A stretch of 64,000 bases of DNA, taken from Nitratireductor aestuarii. Its GTDB lineage: Bacteria > Pseudomonadota > Alphaproteobacteria > Rhizobiales > Rhizobiaceae. The position numbers and the translations under genes are program-made. The notes under the pieces were generated by a model. It was given only the letters and a program-made list of their open reading frames with translations, was not told where the DNA came from and did no database searches. Within the stretch, counting starts at the first letter, position 1. Every line of letters starts with the position of its first letter. The stretch covers positions 62,001-126,000 of the forward strand of contig NZ_BMIF01000001.1 in assembly GCF_014641695.1 (NCBI RefSeq). Reading direction: 5' to 3'. This document shows positions 45,568 to 54,992 of this stretch, one piece after another.

Positions 45568-46241
45568 AGCGGTTCCATCTCTGCCACCCCAGACCCTCGC
45601 CAGATCGCGGCCAGCGCCTTGGAGAGTGACGTCATCAGAGCCGCGACATCGTTTTCGGCAAATTCATGCAGGGCTTCGACCACGATCAGGACTTGTGTGG
45701 TATCGGCGCGAACGGCGGACCAACCGCTTTGACGATTGGTCCAGCGGCGCGCATGAGCGCGTCCGGTATCATCAGCGAAGATGACTTCGCCGGGTTCGGG
45801 ATGCTCGATCTGCCCAGCGAAAGTCTCATAGGTTTCATCGCCGTGGGCGAGCCGCACGGTCATCGTGCCGGTGATCTTGCTAGTATCGAATACCGCGACC
45901 GGAATAGCGAAAGCCAGCGAGGTCGCGTTGCACAGGTCGATCAGCGGATGAAGCGCGGGAAGCGATCCTTCCTTGCGATAGCGCCTCAGCAGAGCTTCGG
46001 AGGCGCATCGGTATTGCGTCGGCTTGAGGCCCATCGTGGAAAAGGCGCCCCGCCAAGCCTGTATCTCGGGGAACGCGCCTTCACTTGCGGCGGCAAGCCG
46101 GTCATCGGCAGTCGTGACCAGTCGGGCAATCTGGATGGAGGCATCGACGTTCGCGCCGATGCCATCGACAAAAAGGGTGCGGGAACGAAGTTGCGGAAAG
46201 CGGGATCGGATTTCAGGGGTGTAGCGAAACTGTATGGGCAT
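45564..46241 (-). CDS. B3/4-domain protein (phenylalanyl-tRNA synthetase-like fold)
   Basis: The protein has 225 residues from the ATG at 46241; an ATG at 46268 would add nine. The B3/4 core contains WRGAFSTMGLKPTQYRCASEALLRR, LIDLCNATSLAFAIPVAVFD and GEVIFADDTGRAHARRWTNRQSGWSAV. Free-standing B3/4 proteins may act on mischarged tRNA or amino-acid adducts. Its coupling to a LysE exporter and an AraC regulator suggests an amino-acid-related task; this is inference. Confidence 0.85.
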   Translation of the reverse strand: MPIQFRYTPEIRSRFPQLRSRTLFVDGIGANVDASIQIARLVTTADDRLAAASEGAFPEIQAWRGAFSTMGLKPTQYRCASEALLRRYRKEGSLPALHPLIDLCNATSLAFAIPVAVFDTSKITGTMTVRLAHGDETYETFAGQIEHPEPGEVIFADDTGRAHARRWTNRQSGWSAVRADTTQVLIVVEALHEFAENDVAALMTSLSKALAAIWRGSGVAEMEPL

Positions 46242-46311
46242 ACTCTTGGCTCGATTGTTTCGAACCAATATGCGGTATGACCACTCGCCCCGTCTTGAAG
46301 GAAATTGCGGA

Positions 46312-47118
46312 TCAGTTCATCGCGGCGGCATAGACGCGGGGTGACATTCCGTAAAAGCGGACGAAAAGGCGGGTCATGTGGCTTTGATCCGCGAAACCAG
46401 CAGCCTGCGCCGCATCGGCGAGCGTAGTGCCACCCGCAATCATCTGTCGCGCCCGCTGAAGCCTACGCTGGACAAGATAGGCGTGTGGCGTGAGGCCAGT
46501 CATCTTTGAGAAGCCTCGCAGAAGCTGGAATTGACTGACACCGCCGATTGCGGCCAATTCGGCCAGCGACAGCGGTGCGGAGGGGTCGTCGTCGATGCGC
46601 GCGCGTGCCTGTTCTATCGACTTGGGTGCTCCAGACCGCTCCCGATTCCGGCGTTCGATAAGTCGCGCCAGCATTAGGAGCAGATTTTCCCGGGCCTCGA
46701 TTTCGGTATGGCCGCCGTGCAGATCGGTTATCGCGCGGAAGAGCGACAGGAAATACGTGGCCGTAATCGCATCCCGCATCGCCGGGTGTGAAAGCTCGGC
46801 GCTATCGGTGTCGCCGTTCGTCAGCGCGAAGATCGGACCAGCCAGCGCTGCCGGATCGAAATAGAGCATTCGCCAAGCGCGGCTGCTTGCGCCCAGCGGT
46901 GTGCCGTCATGCACTTCACCCGGATTAACCGTTATCACATCACCAGCTTCCGCCTCTACCATACCGCGACCGCTCATAGATTTCTGCGCACCGCGCAGGA
47001 TGACGCCGATCCCGAATTGGTCATGGGTATGCCGACCGAACGCATGAGAAGTATCGGCCGAAACCGCATCCACGCCATTGATCCGGCAGCGGGCTACCTT
47101 GAACCGTCCTTTTGTCAT
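46312..47118 (-). CDS. AraC-family transcriptional regulator
   Basis: The protein has 268 residues from the ATG at 47118. The N-terminal cupin sensing domain (HTHDQFGIGVILRGAQKSM) is followed by two helix-turn-helix units: LSLAELAAIGGVSQFQLLRGFSKMTGLTPHAYLVQRRLQRARQMI, then LADAAQAAGFADQSHMTRLF. It is upstream of, and in the same direction as, the B3/4 and LysE genes and probably activates them. Confidence 0.92.
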   Translation of the reverse strand: MTKGRFKVARCRINGVDAVSADTSHAFGRHTHDQFGIGVILRGAQKSMSGRGMVEAEAGDVITVNPGEVHDGTPLGASSRAWRMLYFDPAALAGPIFALTNGDTDSAELSHPAMRDAITATYFLSLFRAITDLHGGHTEIEARENLLLMLARLIERRNRERSGAPKSIEQARARIDDDPSAPLSLAELAAIGGVSQFQLLRGFSKMTGLTPHAYLVQRRLQRARQMIAGGTTLADAAQAAGFADQSHMTRLFVRFYGMSPRVYAAAMN

Positions 47119-47217
47119 CGCTCCGATACTACATCGCAACAGCAATACGAGCCATGTGAAACTGCCACCTTGCTTCACTAGATTTGCGCGCCGTCGTTGC
47201 GCGATGGCGGGCGGCGC

Positions 47218-48141
47218 TCACGCGCCGCCGAACTTCCAGACCGGAATGCCGAGCTTCGTGGCCTTATCGGCAAGATTGTCGTTGATGCCCGTACCGGGAA
47301 AGTGCATCACGCCCTTCGGCACGATCTCCAGTATCTGGTCGTTGCGCTTGAAGGGCGCTGCCCGACCATGCTTCGTCCAGTCGGGCGCGAAGCCGACCTG
47401 TGGCACGTTACGGTTCTTCGCCCAGAGCGAGGCGATTCTCTCGGCGCCCTTCGGAGACTTGCCGTGAATGAGCACCATGTCCGGGTGCTTGGCGCGTACC
47501 CGGTCGAGCTTGGCCCAGATCAGTTGGTGATCGTCAAAGTCGAGGCCGCCAGTGACGACGATCTTTGGGCCCGGAGGCAGAAGAATCTCTTGCTCGGCCC
47601 GCTTCTTCGCCATGAGGAAATCGCGGCTGTCGATCATCGCCGAGGTGAGATTCCGATGGTTGACTTTGGATCCGGTGCGCGGAAGCCATGGTTTGCCAAC
47701 ATGGCGCTCGTAGTGTTCGGCGGCCTGATCGCGCATCAGCTCGAAGGCGTTCTGGCGCTCGATCAGCGTGATGCCCTCGGCGATCAGGCGCTCCAGTTCG
47801 ACGGACTTCACCTCGCTGCCGTCCTGTTCGCGCTGCGCCCGTTTCTGGGCCTGCTCGTTGTCGTCCAGTACCCGGCCGATCCGGTCGGTGGCACGATGGA
47901 AGACGTTGACGGTCGACCAGAGGAGATCGTCGAGGTCGGGCTCGAGGCGCGTGTCCTCCAGGGTGCTGATCAGCGCGTCGAAGATATCTGCTACGGCCCC
48001 CGCGACTTGGTTGCCGTCGGGCAGAAGCCGTTGGTCGGGCTCGTCGGCGAAGGGACGGTAGCCATGGAGCTTAAGTTCGTTGAGGACATGGTCGGTGGGT
48101 GAGGATCCGTGGTGCGGTTCGTAGTTGTCGTGTTCGCGCAT
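47218..48141 (-). CDS. DUF2493 (SLOG-like) protein
   Basis: The protein has 307 residues from the ATG at 48141, with GGAG at the correct distance. The C-terminal third is the DUF2493 domain: GPKIVVTGGLDFDDHQLIWAKLDRVRAKHPDMVLIHGKSPKGAERIASLWAKNRNVPQVGF. DUF2493 belongs to the SLOG superfamily of nucleotide-derived ligand binders. It is part of the element backbone; the ligand and role are unknown. Confidence 0.87.
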   Translation of the reverse strand: MREHDNYEPHHGSSPTDHVLNELKLHGYRPFADEPDQRLLPDGNQVAGAVADIFDALISTLEDTRLEPDLDDLLWSTVNVFHRATDRIGRVLDDNEQAQKRAQREQDGSEVKSVELERLIAEGITLIERQNAFELMRDQAAEHYERHVGKPWLPRTGSKVNHRNLTSAMIDSRDFLMAKKRAEQEILLPPGPKIVVTGGLDFDDHQLIWAKLDRVRAKHPDMVLIHGKSPKGAERIASLWAKNRNVPQVGFAPDWTKHGRAAPFKRNDQILEIVPKGVMHFPGTGINDNLADKATKLGIPVWKFGGA

Positions 48142-48748
48142 GGGATGCTCCGTCGGTTGGACCGCGACCGCCGCGGCCTTCATGGCGACGACGCCCACGG
48201 GCGGGGCGGCCGGGCACCCGGAGCGCAAGCGCAGGGCTCGAGGGCAAAGGCCGGCTATTTTGCCTCGCGATGGAAAGCGGCCCTCAGGCCGCGCCGGAAA
48301 ATAGTCGGCCGCCGCCATTGCCGGGTCGGACGGCTTGTGGGCCGATCGCCTCTAGAAGGCCGAGGCGTCCTCTCAGACAAGAGCATGCATACACACGAGC
48401 ATGGCGGAACCGCTGGCAGGTGCCCCTTGTCGGCTACGTCTTCAGTACCATGAAGCATTCAACGTCCCAGGGCCGAGCCGCATCTGGCCTCGCTTCGTTG
48501 CGCATCGCGGGAGCATGTTGAAATCCTTGTCGACGTCGTCGAGCCGCGCGATATGGGGAATGCGTCAATAACGATTGCTTTGGTCCTTCGATGAAGTAAT
48601 CCCGGATGGTTGCCGGCGGATCGCAGTTGCACAAGTATGGAGCCGGCTCACGCTATCCGGAACAGAACGGGTCGCCAGAGAAGGTGCGACCTTGTTGGGG
48701 GCCGCCGACGACGGGGCTCTTTCGTGGCCGGCGACACCGACGGCGTGC
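48142..48748. other. 607-bp region without a supported gene; holds a nested palindrome
   Basis: There is no recognisable protein in either direction. It lies upstream of DUF2493. At 48250-48261 and 48298-48309 are 12-bp arms GCCGGCTATTTT and AAAATAGTCGGC (11 of 12 pairs), enclosing a second perfect hairpin GCGGCC-CTCA-GGCCGC at 48277-48292. It may be a structured leader or protein-binding site. Confidence 0.5.
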
Positions 48749-49477
48749 CTAGGTCTGAGCCGCGACGATCAGCATCATCGGTCTCTCCATCTCATCTACA
48801 AGCGCCGGCTGCTCTTCCAATTGAGCGCTGGTCGGAGACCATTCGTTTAGGTGGCGGACGGAAAATCCTGCGTCGAGGAGTGCGTTCACTGTCGTGGCGA
48901 GGCGACGGTGATATTTGACGACTCCCTTTGCGAACCAGTCCGTTTTCCGCTCGCCTTCCACTGCGTAATGATCGACCGGCCACGTACGGGTTCCATCTTG
49001 ACGGGCCAGCCAGCCCGGTGAGGTGGAGGCCATGTAAATCGGATGCTCGATCGTGAAGACGAAATGCGACCCGGGAACGAGGGAGCGATAGATCGTGTCC
49101 GCAAGCCGGCGGAAGTCCTGCACGTAGTGAAATGCGAGGGACGAATAGGCGAAGTCGAACGCCGCGGTCGGCAACGTCAATGTGTCCAGGTCGGCGCGCT
49201 CGTATCGTACTCCGGCATGGGTTGTCTCCGCCCGCGCTTTCGCCAGCATGTTTTCCGACAAGTCGAGGCCGAGGACGGACGCTGCGCCCTGGGCCGCCGC
49301 CCACTGCGCGAACCACCCGAAACCGCAGCCAAGATCGACAATACGTTTTCCATTGATATCAGGCAGCAATTCTCTAACGGATGGCCACTCTGGTGCGCCA
49401 CTCAAACCATGCACCGAGCGGGGCAGGGTGCTGTAACCTTCGTAGAATTCTGCAGTGTCGTAGATATTTTGAGCCAT
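48749..49477 (-). CDS. Class I SAM-dependent methyltransferase
   Basis: The protein has 242 residues. The SAM motif is KRIVDLGCGFGWFAQWAAAQGAASVLGLDLSENML, followed by FDFAYSSLAFHYVQDF and HFVFTIEHPIYMAS. The substrate cannot be told: small-molecule, toxin or tRNA/rRNA targets are possible. The leader upstream has two hairpins and an intrinsic terminator-like structure on the same strand, so attenuation control is plausible. Confidence 0.88.
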   Translation of the reverse strand: MAQNIYDTAEFYEGYSTLPRSVHGLSGAPEWPSVRELLPDINGKRIVDLGCGFGWFAQWAAAQGAASVLGLDLSENMLAKARAETTHAGVRYERADLDTLTLPTAAFDFAYSSLAFHYVQDFRRLADTIYRSLVPGSHFVFTIEHPIYMASTSPGWLARQDGTRTWPVDHYAVEGERKTDWFAKGVVKYHRRLATTVNALLDAGFSVRHLNEWSPTSAQLEEQPALVDEMERPMMLIVAAQT

Positions 49478-49514
49478 GTCTGTCTCCGATTAGGGCCGGA
49501 CGACGGAGCGCAGA

Positions 49515-49548
49515 CAAATAAAAGGCCCCGTCCGTTTCCGGCAGGGCC
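49515..49548 (-). terminator. Intrinsic terminator/attenuator in the methyltransferase leader
   Basis: On the minus strand a GC hairpin closes with CCG-GAAA-CGG (GNRA tetraloop) and outer GGCCC/GGGCC pairs, directly followed by TTTTATTT. It stands 38 bp before the start codon, where it could stop transcription in the leader. Confidence 0.65.
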
Positions 49549-49590
49549 AAGGAACCGCGCGACGCTCCTCTTAGGAGCGCAACCGAGTTT

Positions 49591-49617
49591 CCTGCATCCC
49601 GCCTCTTGGGATGCAGG
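49591..49617. repeat. Shared 27-nt hairpin, copy 1
   Basis: Arms CCTGCATCCC and GGGATGCAGG are perfect, with a 7-nt loop. It matches the hairpin at 56510-56536 at 23 of 27 positions with one compensatory base-pair change. It is about 115 bp upstream of the methyltransferase start. A small hairpin GCTCCT-CTT-AGGAGC at 49564-49578 separates it from the terminator. The rest of this 363-bp gap holds no gene. Confidence 0.6.
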
Positions 49618-49840
49618 CCAGCCGGGCAACAATCAAAGCGGGGCTTTCGCGCATGCGGCGTTTTTATCCGGAAAGTGCTCCAGTTGCAAGCAACGGTTCC
49701 TGACTGTGCCGGGATACTGCCGCGAACTGCGCGAACCCGCAGATGTCGTTCTTGTTTTCATCATCTCCCATCGCAACTCCGGTCGGATGACATAGGTCAG
49801 GAGCCCGTCGGTGTCAGATGAGAGATGCTGCTCGTCGAAG

Positions 49841-50740
49841 CTAACTCTTTAGTCGGCCGCCAAGAAAATCGATGAATGCCCTGAGTTGCTTCGGCATCTG
49901 CCTGGCATTCGGGTGGTACAGATAGAAGCCAGCGAAAGGAGGCGTCCAATCGGACAGTAGTCGCATGAGCCGGCCAGCCTTGATGTGAGCCGCTGCCTCA
50001 ATATCCAACAGATAGGCGAGACCCAATCCCTGTTCTGCAGCAGTCAGCATCATAGCTGTGTCATTGGCGATCAGGGGGCCGCTAATGTCGGCTTCGACCA
50101 CCTCACCATCTCTCTCGAACTCCCAGCGATAGATGTTCATGGCACCTGGCCATCGGAAGCGAATGCAAGGAAATCGATGCAAGTCGCGGGGGCTTTCCGG
50201 CTCGCCTAATCGCGCGAGAAGATCAGGGCTGGCGACGACCATGGACTCCCGCTGGCCGCCCAGCCGGACTGCCACCATGTCTCTTTCAAGCGCTTCCCCA
50301 AGACGGATGCCAGCATCGAACCGACCGGCGACAATATCCGAGAACCTGTCATCGATAGTGATGTCGAGCGTCACCGCCGGATAAGCGTGGTGAAACGCCC
50401 GCAAGTGCGGTGCGAGAAGGTACAATGCGGCCACGCGCGAGAGATTGAGCCGCAGCGAACCAGCCACCTCGGCCTCTGGGGCGATCAACTCTGCCATGGC
50501 TTGATCGAAAGCGCCAAACAGGGGAACAATCTTGTTGAGCAGTGCCTGTCCCTGCTCGGTGACAGCGACGCTCCTGGTTGTCCGATTGAGCAGCCTTACG
50601 CCCAACCGGGCTTCGAATTCCCGCATTCGCTGGCTTAACGCAGATGGCGAAATCGCGAGCATCTTCGCCGCACCAGAGAAACTGCCGCGCTCGGCTATGG
50701 TTACGAACGCCTTAAGATCGGCAAACTCGCTGCCCCGCAT
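49841..50740 (-). CDS. LysR-family transcriptional regulator
   Basis: The protein has 299 residues. The HTH is DLKAFVTIAERGSFSGAAKMLAISPSALSQRMREFEARLGVRLLNRTTRSVAVTEQG, followed by the substrate-binding domain. It is divergent from the SDR gene at 50840, with 99 bp between them, and is its likely regulator. Confidence 0.9.
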   Translation of the reverse strand: MRGSEFADLKAFVTIAERGSFSGAAKMLAISPSALSQRMREFEARLGVRLLNRTTRSVAVTEQGQALLNKIVPLFGAFDQAMAELIAPEAEVAGSLRLNLSRVAALYLLAPHLRAFHHAYPAVTLDITIDDRFSDIVAGRFDAGIRLGEALERDMVAVRLGGQRESMVVASPDLLARLGEPESPRDLHRFPCIRFRWPGAMNIYRWEFERDGEVVEADISGPLIANDTAMMLTAAEQGLGLAYLLDIEAAAHIKAGRLMRLLSDWTPPFAGFYLYHPNARQMPKQLRAFIDFLGGRLKS

Positions 50741-50839
50741 TATGGATGATTTCCTTCAAAGCCATAGTTTATAATACCGCATTCCCTTCGCAAACCCAGC
50801 GGGCGATTGTCGCCTCACGTCAACACGGAGGAAGGTTCG

Positions 50840-51442
50840 ATGAGAATTCTGGTTGTCGGCGCGTCGGGAACAATCGGCCGCCCGCTTTGTGCGGAACTCG
50901 CAACGCGTCATGAAGTGATTGCAGCCGGCCGCTCAGGTCGAGACGTTGCGGTCGACGTTACTGAGGCTGAAAGCATAGAGCAGATGTACAGGAGGGTGGG
51001 GCATGTTGATGCCTGCATCTGCGTCGCCGCATCAGGCGCACTCGACCATTTCGCCGACCTTACGGAAGCTGCCTTGCTCAAGAACATGCGGGGCAAGCTC
51101 TTTGGCCAGATCAACCTCGTTCTGATCGGTCAACGCTATCTTGCGAACAATGGTTCGTTCACGCTGACCAGCGGGATATTTGCCGATGAAGCCTGGCCAA
51201 GAGTTACGGGCGGGGCCGTTATCAGCGGCGGTCTGCATAGCTTCGTTCTGTCGGCGGCAATCGAGTTGCCTCGAGGCCTGCGCATCAATGCGGTGAGCCC
51301 TACTATGGTCGCTGACTCGGCAGAAGAATTCGGCGAGTTGTTTCCTGGGATGAAGCCCGTAGCAATGGATAGCCTTATTGCTGCCTACGTCGATTGCGTG
51401 GAGGGAAGCGGGACCGGTACGATCGTCAAGGCATACGGATAG
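50840..51442 (+). CDS. Short-chain dehydrogenase/reductase
   Basis: The protein has 200 residues from the ATG at 50840, with GGAAGG before it. The Rossmann loop is MRILVVGASGTIGRPLCAELATRHEVIAAGR. The segment GSFTLTSGIFADEAWPRVTGGAVISGGLHSFV holds the place of the catalytic region, where the usual YxxxK is not evident, and LPRGLRINAVSPTMV follows. It is a short SDR of the YbbO/csgA-like type. The substrate is unknown; regulation is probably by the divergent LysR gene. Confidence 0.85.
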   Translation: MRILVVGASGTIGRPLCAELATRHEVIAAGRSGRDVAVDVTEAESIEQMYRRVGHVDACICVAASGALDHFADLTEAALLKNMRGKLFGQINLVLIGQRYLANNGSFTLTSGIFADEAWPRVTGGAVISGGLHSFVLSAAIELPRGLRINAVSPTMVADSAEEFGELFPGMKPVAMDSLIAAYVDCVEGSGTGTIVKAYG

Positions 51443-51570
51443 CAACAGGATGCCGCCTCGCGGGTACGCAGGAAAGGAGTGCCTGATTTGCTCAGAGGAC
51501 ACGACCGATGCGCGGTCCCTTCCAGGATACGGTACGAGCACGGTCGCATTTCGCAGTCATTGTCCTGCCA

Positions 51571-52602
51571 CTACGCCGCCTGCGCCATGAATCGAGCCGC
51601 GTCTGGGGGCGCGACTTGCATCCGCGTCTCAGCTCGAAGGGCGTCGATGCCGAGCGTGCGGAGATCCTCGTTGAAGTCCCCAAGCTGGGGCGAGATGACG
51701 ATCGCCTCGACGCCGGCTGCGTTCGCCCGTTCTACCAGAGTGTCTCGGGCACGATGACCAGCTAGATCGTCGTCGTGCAGGATGTAGAGCCGGCGCAGCG
51801 TATCCGGGAACACGATGGCGGCGAGATGGGCAGCCGAGAGCGCCGCCAGCATCGGCATGTCTGGCAGAACTTGTCGGATCGACAGAACTGTTTCGATGCC
51901 TTCGCCTGCTGCCATCACTTCTCCGCAGACGCCAAAGCGGACTGCGTTGCCGAGGAGATCGCCCATCGCCCGGCGAGGTGTGTCGAGAGGGGCCTTGTCG
52001 CTGCGTTGCGGATCGAGCCAGGTGCGATGTGCTCCGGTGATCCTTCCGGTCAGGTCAGTGACGGCTGCGACCATGGCGGGCCAGCTTTCCGTCGGAGAAT
52101 GCTCGTCGCGGCGATAGTAGCAGCGCGGATGGAAGCGCAGATTTCCGGTTCCGCGGAAATCTGTGATTCCGCGTTTGCGCAGATACGATTGCACGGGCGT
52201 TCCGGGAATAGGCCGGGTCATCGCGACCAGGCGACGGGCGGCTTCGGGCGAGCCGTGCGGAGGCGGCGCCTGGCGTATAGCCGCCGATGTCGGCTCGGAC
52301 GGCGGAAGGCTGAGGAAGGTTTGCGCCTCGTCAACGACGTCCTTGAAGTCGGTCAGGCCGCAGCTTTCCCGGATGACATCGAGGAGATCGCCGTGTTCCC
52401 CGGTGGCGGCGTCAGTCCATTTGCCAGCTGCGCCCTTCGGCGAATCCTTCAAGCGAATATACATTGAGCGGCCGGGGGTGTTGCGCACATCGCCCACCAG
52501 CCAGTAGTTGCCCTGGCGCCGACCGTTCGAGAGGTAGCTGCGGCAGACCGTCTCGGCTCGATCGGCCAAACGACGCGCTAGATCATGCGGCCTCTCCGTC
52601 AT
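51571..52602 (-). CDS. Toprim-domain protein (DUF7146, mobile-element primase-like)
   Basis: The protein has 343 residues from the ATG at 52602, with a strong AAGGAGG. The N-terminal half (GNYWLVGDVRNTPGRSMYIRLKD) is primase-associated. The toprim part has VMAAGEGIETVLSI (Glu) and LYILHDDDLAGHRARDTLVERA (acidic cluster). Such genes sit beside the long ParB-like gene in these elements and probably act in DNA priming or establishment. Confidence 0.87.
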   Translation of the reverse strand: MTERPHDLARRLADRAETVCRSYLSNGRRQGNYWLVGDVRNTPGRSMYIRLKDSPKGAAGKWTDAATGEHGDLLDVIRESCGLTDFKDVVDEAQTFLSLPPSEPTSAAIRQAPPPHGSPEAARRLVAMTRPIPGTPVQSYLRKRGITDFRGTGNLRFHPRCYYRRDEHSPTESWPAMVAAVTDLTGRITGAHRTWLDPQRSDKAPLDTPRRAMGDLLGNAVRFGVCGEVMAAGEGIETVLSIRQVLPDMPMLAALSAAHLAAIVFPDTLRRLYILHDDDLAGHRARDTLVERANAAGVEAIVISPQLGDFNEDLRTLGIDALRAETRMQVAPPDAARFMAQAA

Positions 52603-52668
52603 GATGGCCTCCTTCATGAGAAAGGCCCGCCGTCGCCGGCGAGCCCAGTTGTGCAAGTTGGTGACGTT

Positions 52669-54779
52669 CTACTCTGCCGCGATCGCGTGGGGAGCGTCGT
52701 CGGCGGGCGTATTCTTCTCCGAAGGCTCCACATTGACCATGGCCGTTGTGCCGCCCACGGCCGCCAATCCTCCGACGTCGGCATCGGTCTCGCTGCTGTC
52801 CAGTGTAGTCACGTCAGCGGAGGTGCTGCCTTGCGTGCGGAGCGGCTCCGGCAACCAGCCGTGCAAGCCAGCAGCGTTTCCGCCTCTGCGGCCATGTCGC
52901 CCTTCTTGAGGTGCGCGATCCTGTCAGCGGCACGCTGCCCCTTGGCCTCGGCGACAGCCCGGAGGATTCGGGCCTTGGTAACTCGGCCGAGGAATGCGTC
53001 GACAGTGGGTCGCCAGCCTGCCGCTGTCATATCGAGCGCGACGGCTTGCGCCAGTCGGTCGGCATGGGCGAGCGCGCGGGGCCGGCGATTCCAAGCCTCA
53101 TGCACCGCGTTGACAGACAGGCTGACGACGTGGGCGAAGAGGGCGGACCGGCTATTGCTGTCCCAGGCTTGGAGTGCGTCCCAGAGGCCATCCGGGTCTT
53201 TAGGCAATGCCTTCGCCCAATCGTCGTGCCGAGCGCGGATCGCCTCTGCAGCAGCGCTGTCGCTGAGTCCAGGCGCCTGGATGCCAAAGCTGACGCCCTT
53301 CAAGTCGAGTTCGAGGCAGCTGTCCGTGCCATAGTGATAGAAGACTTTGAGCGTCAGGGCATGCAGCGCTGCTATGAACGCCATGTCCGGCTGCTCGCCG
53401 AGAGCCTGGCGCAGACCGACCGTCCGATAGGCCGTCAACTCAGTCATGAGCCGATCCGAGATCGGCGTCAGCCCATCATCCTCGTCCCGTTCATTGGCGG
53501 GTGCGTCAAGCCCGGCAATCGTAGCGTTCTCGCCATCATCGCTGGCCGCGACCTCACGCTCATCCTCCTCTCCGGCAAGGTCTTTTTCTGGCTCCATAGC
53601 GAGCTCGTCCTCTGGCCGGATGAGGCCTCGCTCGACGCGGAGATGGCCGTCATAGGCAATACTGACGAAGGCCCCGGCGCGCGCGACCTCTGCGGGGTCG
53701 AAGACGAGCGGCCGTGCATCGAGAGCGTCGAGGGCAGTTTCGAGTTCGCCGAGACGCTCATCGACCTCTTTGGGCAGCTCGTCGGCATCCTGGTGCTGTT
53801 CGGACAGGCGGTCGAACTCGGCTTGCAGGGCATTGCGCGCCGCTTCCCCCGCCGGCGTCAACGGCATGGGTTCGCCGCGAAGCTGGCGCAGGCCGAAGCT
53901 ATGACCGTAAGCGAAGTCGGGCGCGACCTCGATCCACTTCCAGCCTTCTGCCTCGGTGGTCGCCGCTTCTTCCTTCAGCTTCTCGGCGACCATCAGTTCA
54001 ACCAGTGCGACGTCTTGCAGCCAGCCGCCGTCGTCTCCCTCGAACAGATCGCGCAGCACGGTGCCGCCGGCCTCGACATAGGCGTCGATGCCGATGAACT
54101 GCGCCCTCTTGTCCGACGCGCGCACGGCGCCCTCGGTTAGCATGCGGCGGATGACATAGGGCTGCTTGTCGTAGGAATGCTGGAGCCGCTCGAACACCTG
54201 TTCCTGGCGTTCGTGGTCCCCTGAGACCGTGAAAGCCATGAGCTGATCGAGCGTCATGCTGTCCTCGGCATAGGCTTCGAGCACCTTCGGCGAGACGGAG
54301 GCGAGTTTTAGCCGCTGTTTGACAACATTGACCGATACGAAGAACGAGGCGGCGATCTCCTCTTCGGATTGACCCTTCTCCCTGAGCGAGAGGAAGGCGC
54401 GAAACTGGTCGAGCGGATGCAGTGGCGCACGCTGGACGTTCTCGGCGAGCGAATCCTCTTCGGCAATGCCGTCTTCGCGCACGACACAGGGCACGGGCGC
54501 AGTCTTGGTTAGGCGCTTCTGCTTCACGAGCAATTCGAGTGCTCGATAGCGCCGGCCACCAGCCGGAATCTCGAACATGCCGGTCTCGACACCCGCTTCG
54601 TTGACAACCGCGCGGACGCTAAGGCCTTGAAGCAGGCCGCGACGGGCAATGTCCTCGGCCAGTTCCTCGATCGACACCCCGGCCTTCAGACGCCGGACGT
54701 TCGACTGGCTGAGCACAAGTTTGTTGAACGGAATGTCGCGCGAGGGCGACAACGTGATCTTCTTCGCAGCAGTAGCCAT
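52669..54779 (-). pseudogene. Long ParB/RepB-like partition protein, C-terminal frameshift
   Basis: The frame from ATG 54779 encodes 656 residues with a ParB N-terminal domain (IPFNKLVLSQSNVRRLKAGVSIEELAEDIARRGLLQGL, then IPAGGRRYRALELL) and helix-turn-helix (EEEIAASFFVSVNVVKQRL). It ends abruptly as CRSRSARKAAPPLT. In the next frame GWLPEPLRTQGS continues for about 60 residues to 52669, matching the usual C-terminus of this family. One extra G at 52859-52860 (minus strand) restores it. The domain is otherwise complete, so the protein may still function. Confidence 0.85.
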
Positions 54780-54992
54780 GGTGATGTACTCCGCGACGGG
54801 CGACCGAAAGCCTCTCTCTCGACCTCCTACCCGTCACGGAACTTCGATCCCCCCTCTCACTCTCCTTTTTTCGCCCCTCCGGGGGCTCAAATTGTGAGAA
54901 AGACCGTGAACGCGGGGTGCCTCTCGGATGCAGCTCGTGAGCTGAACGGCGTATCCGCGTCTGCGAAGTGGCAAGTCAGGTTTCGGCCTGTT

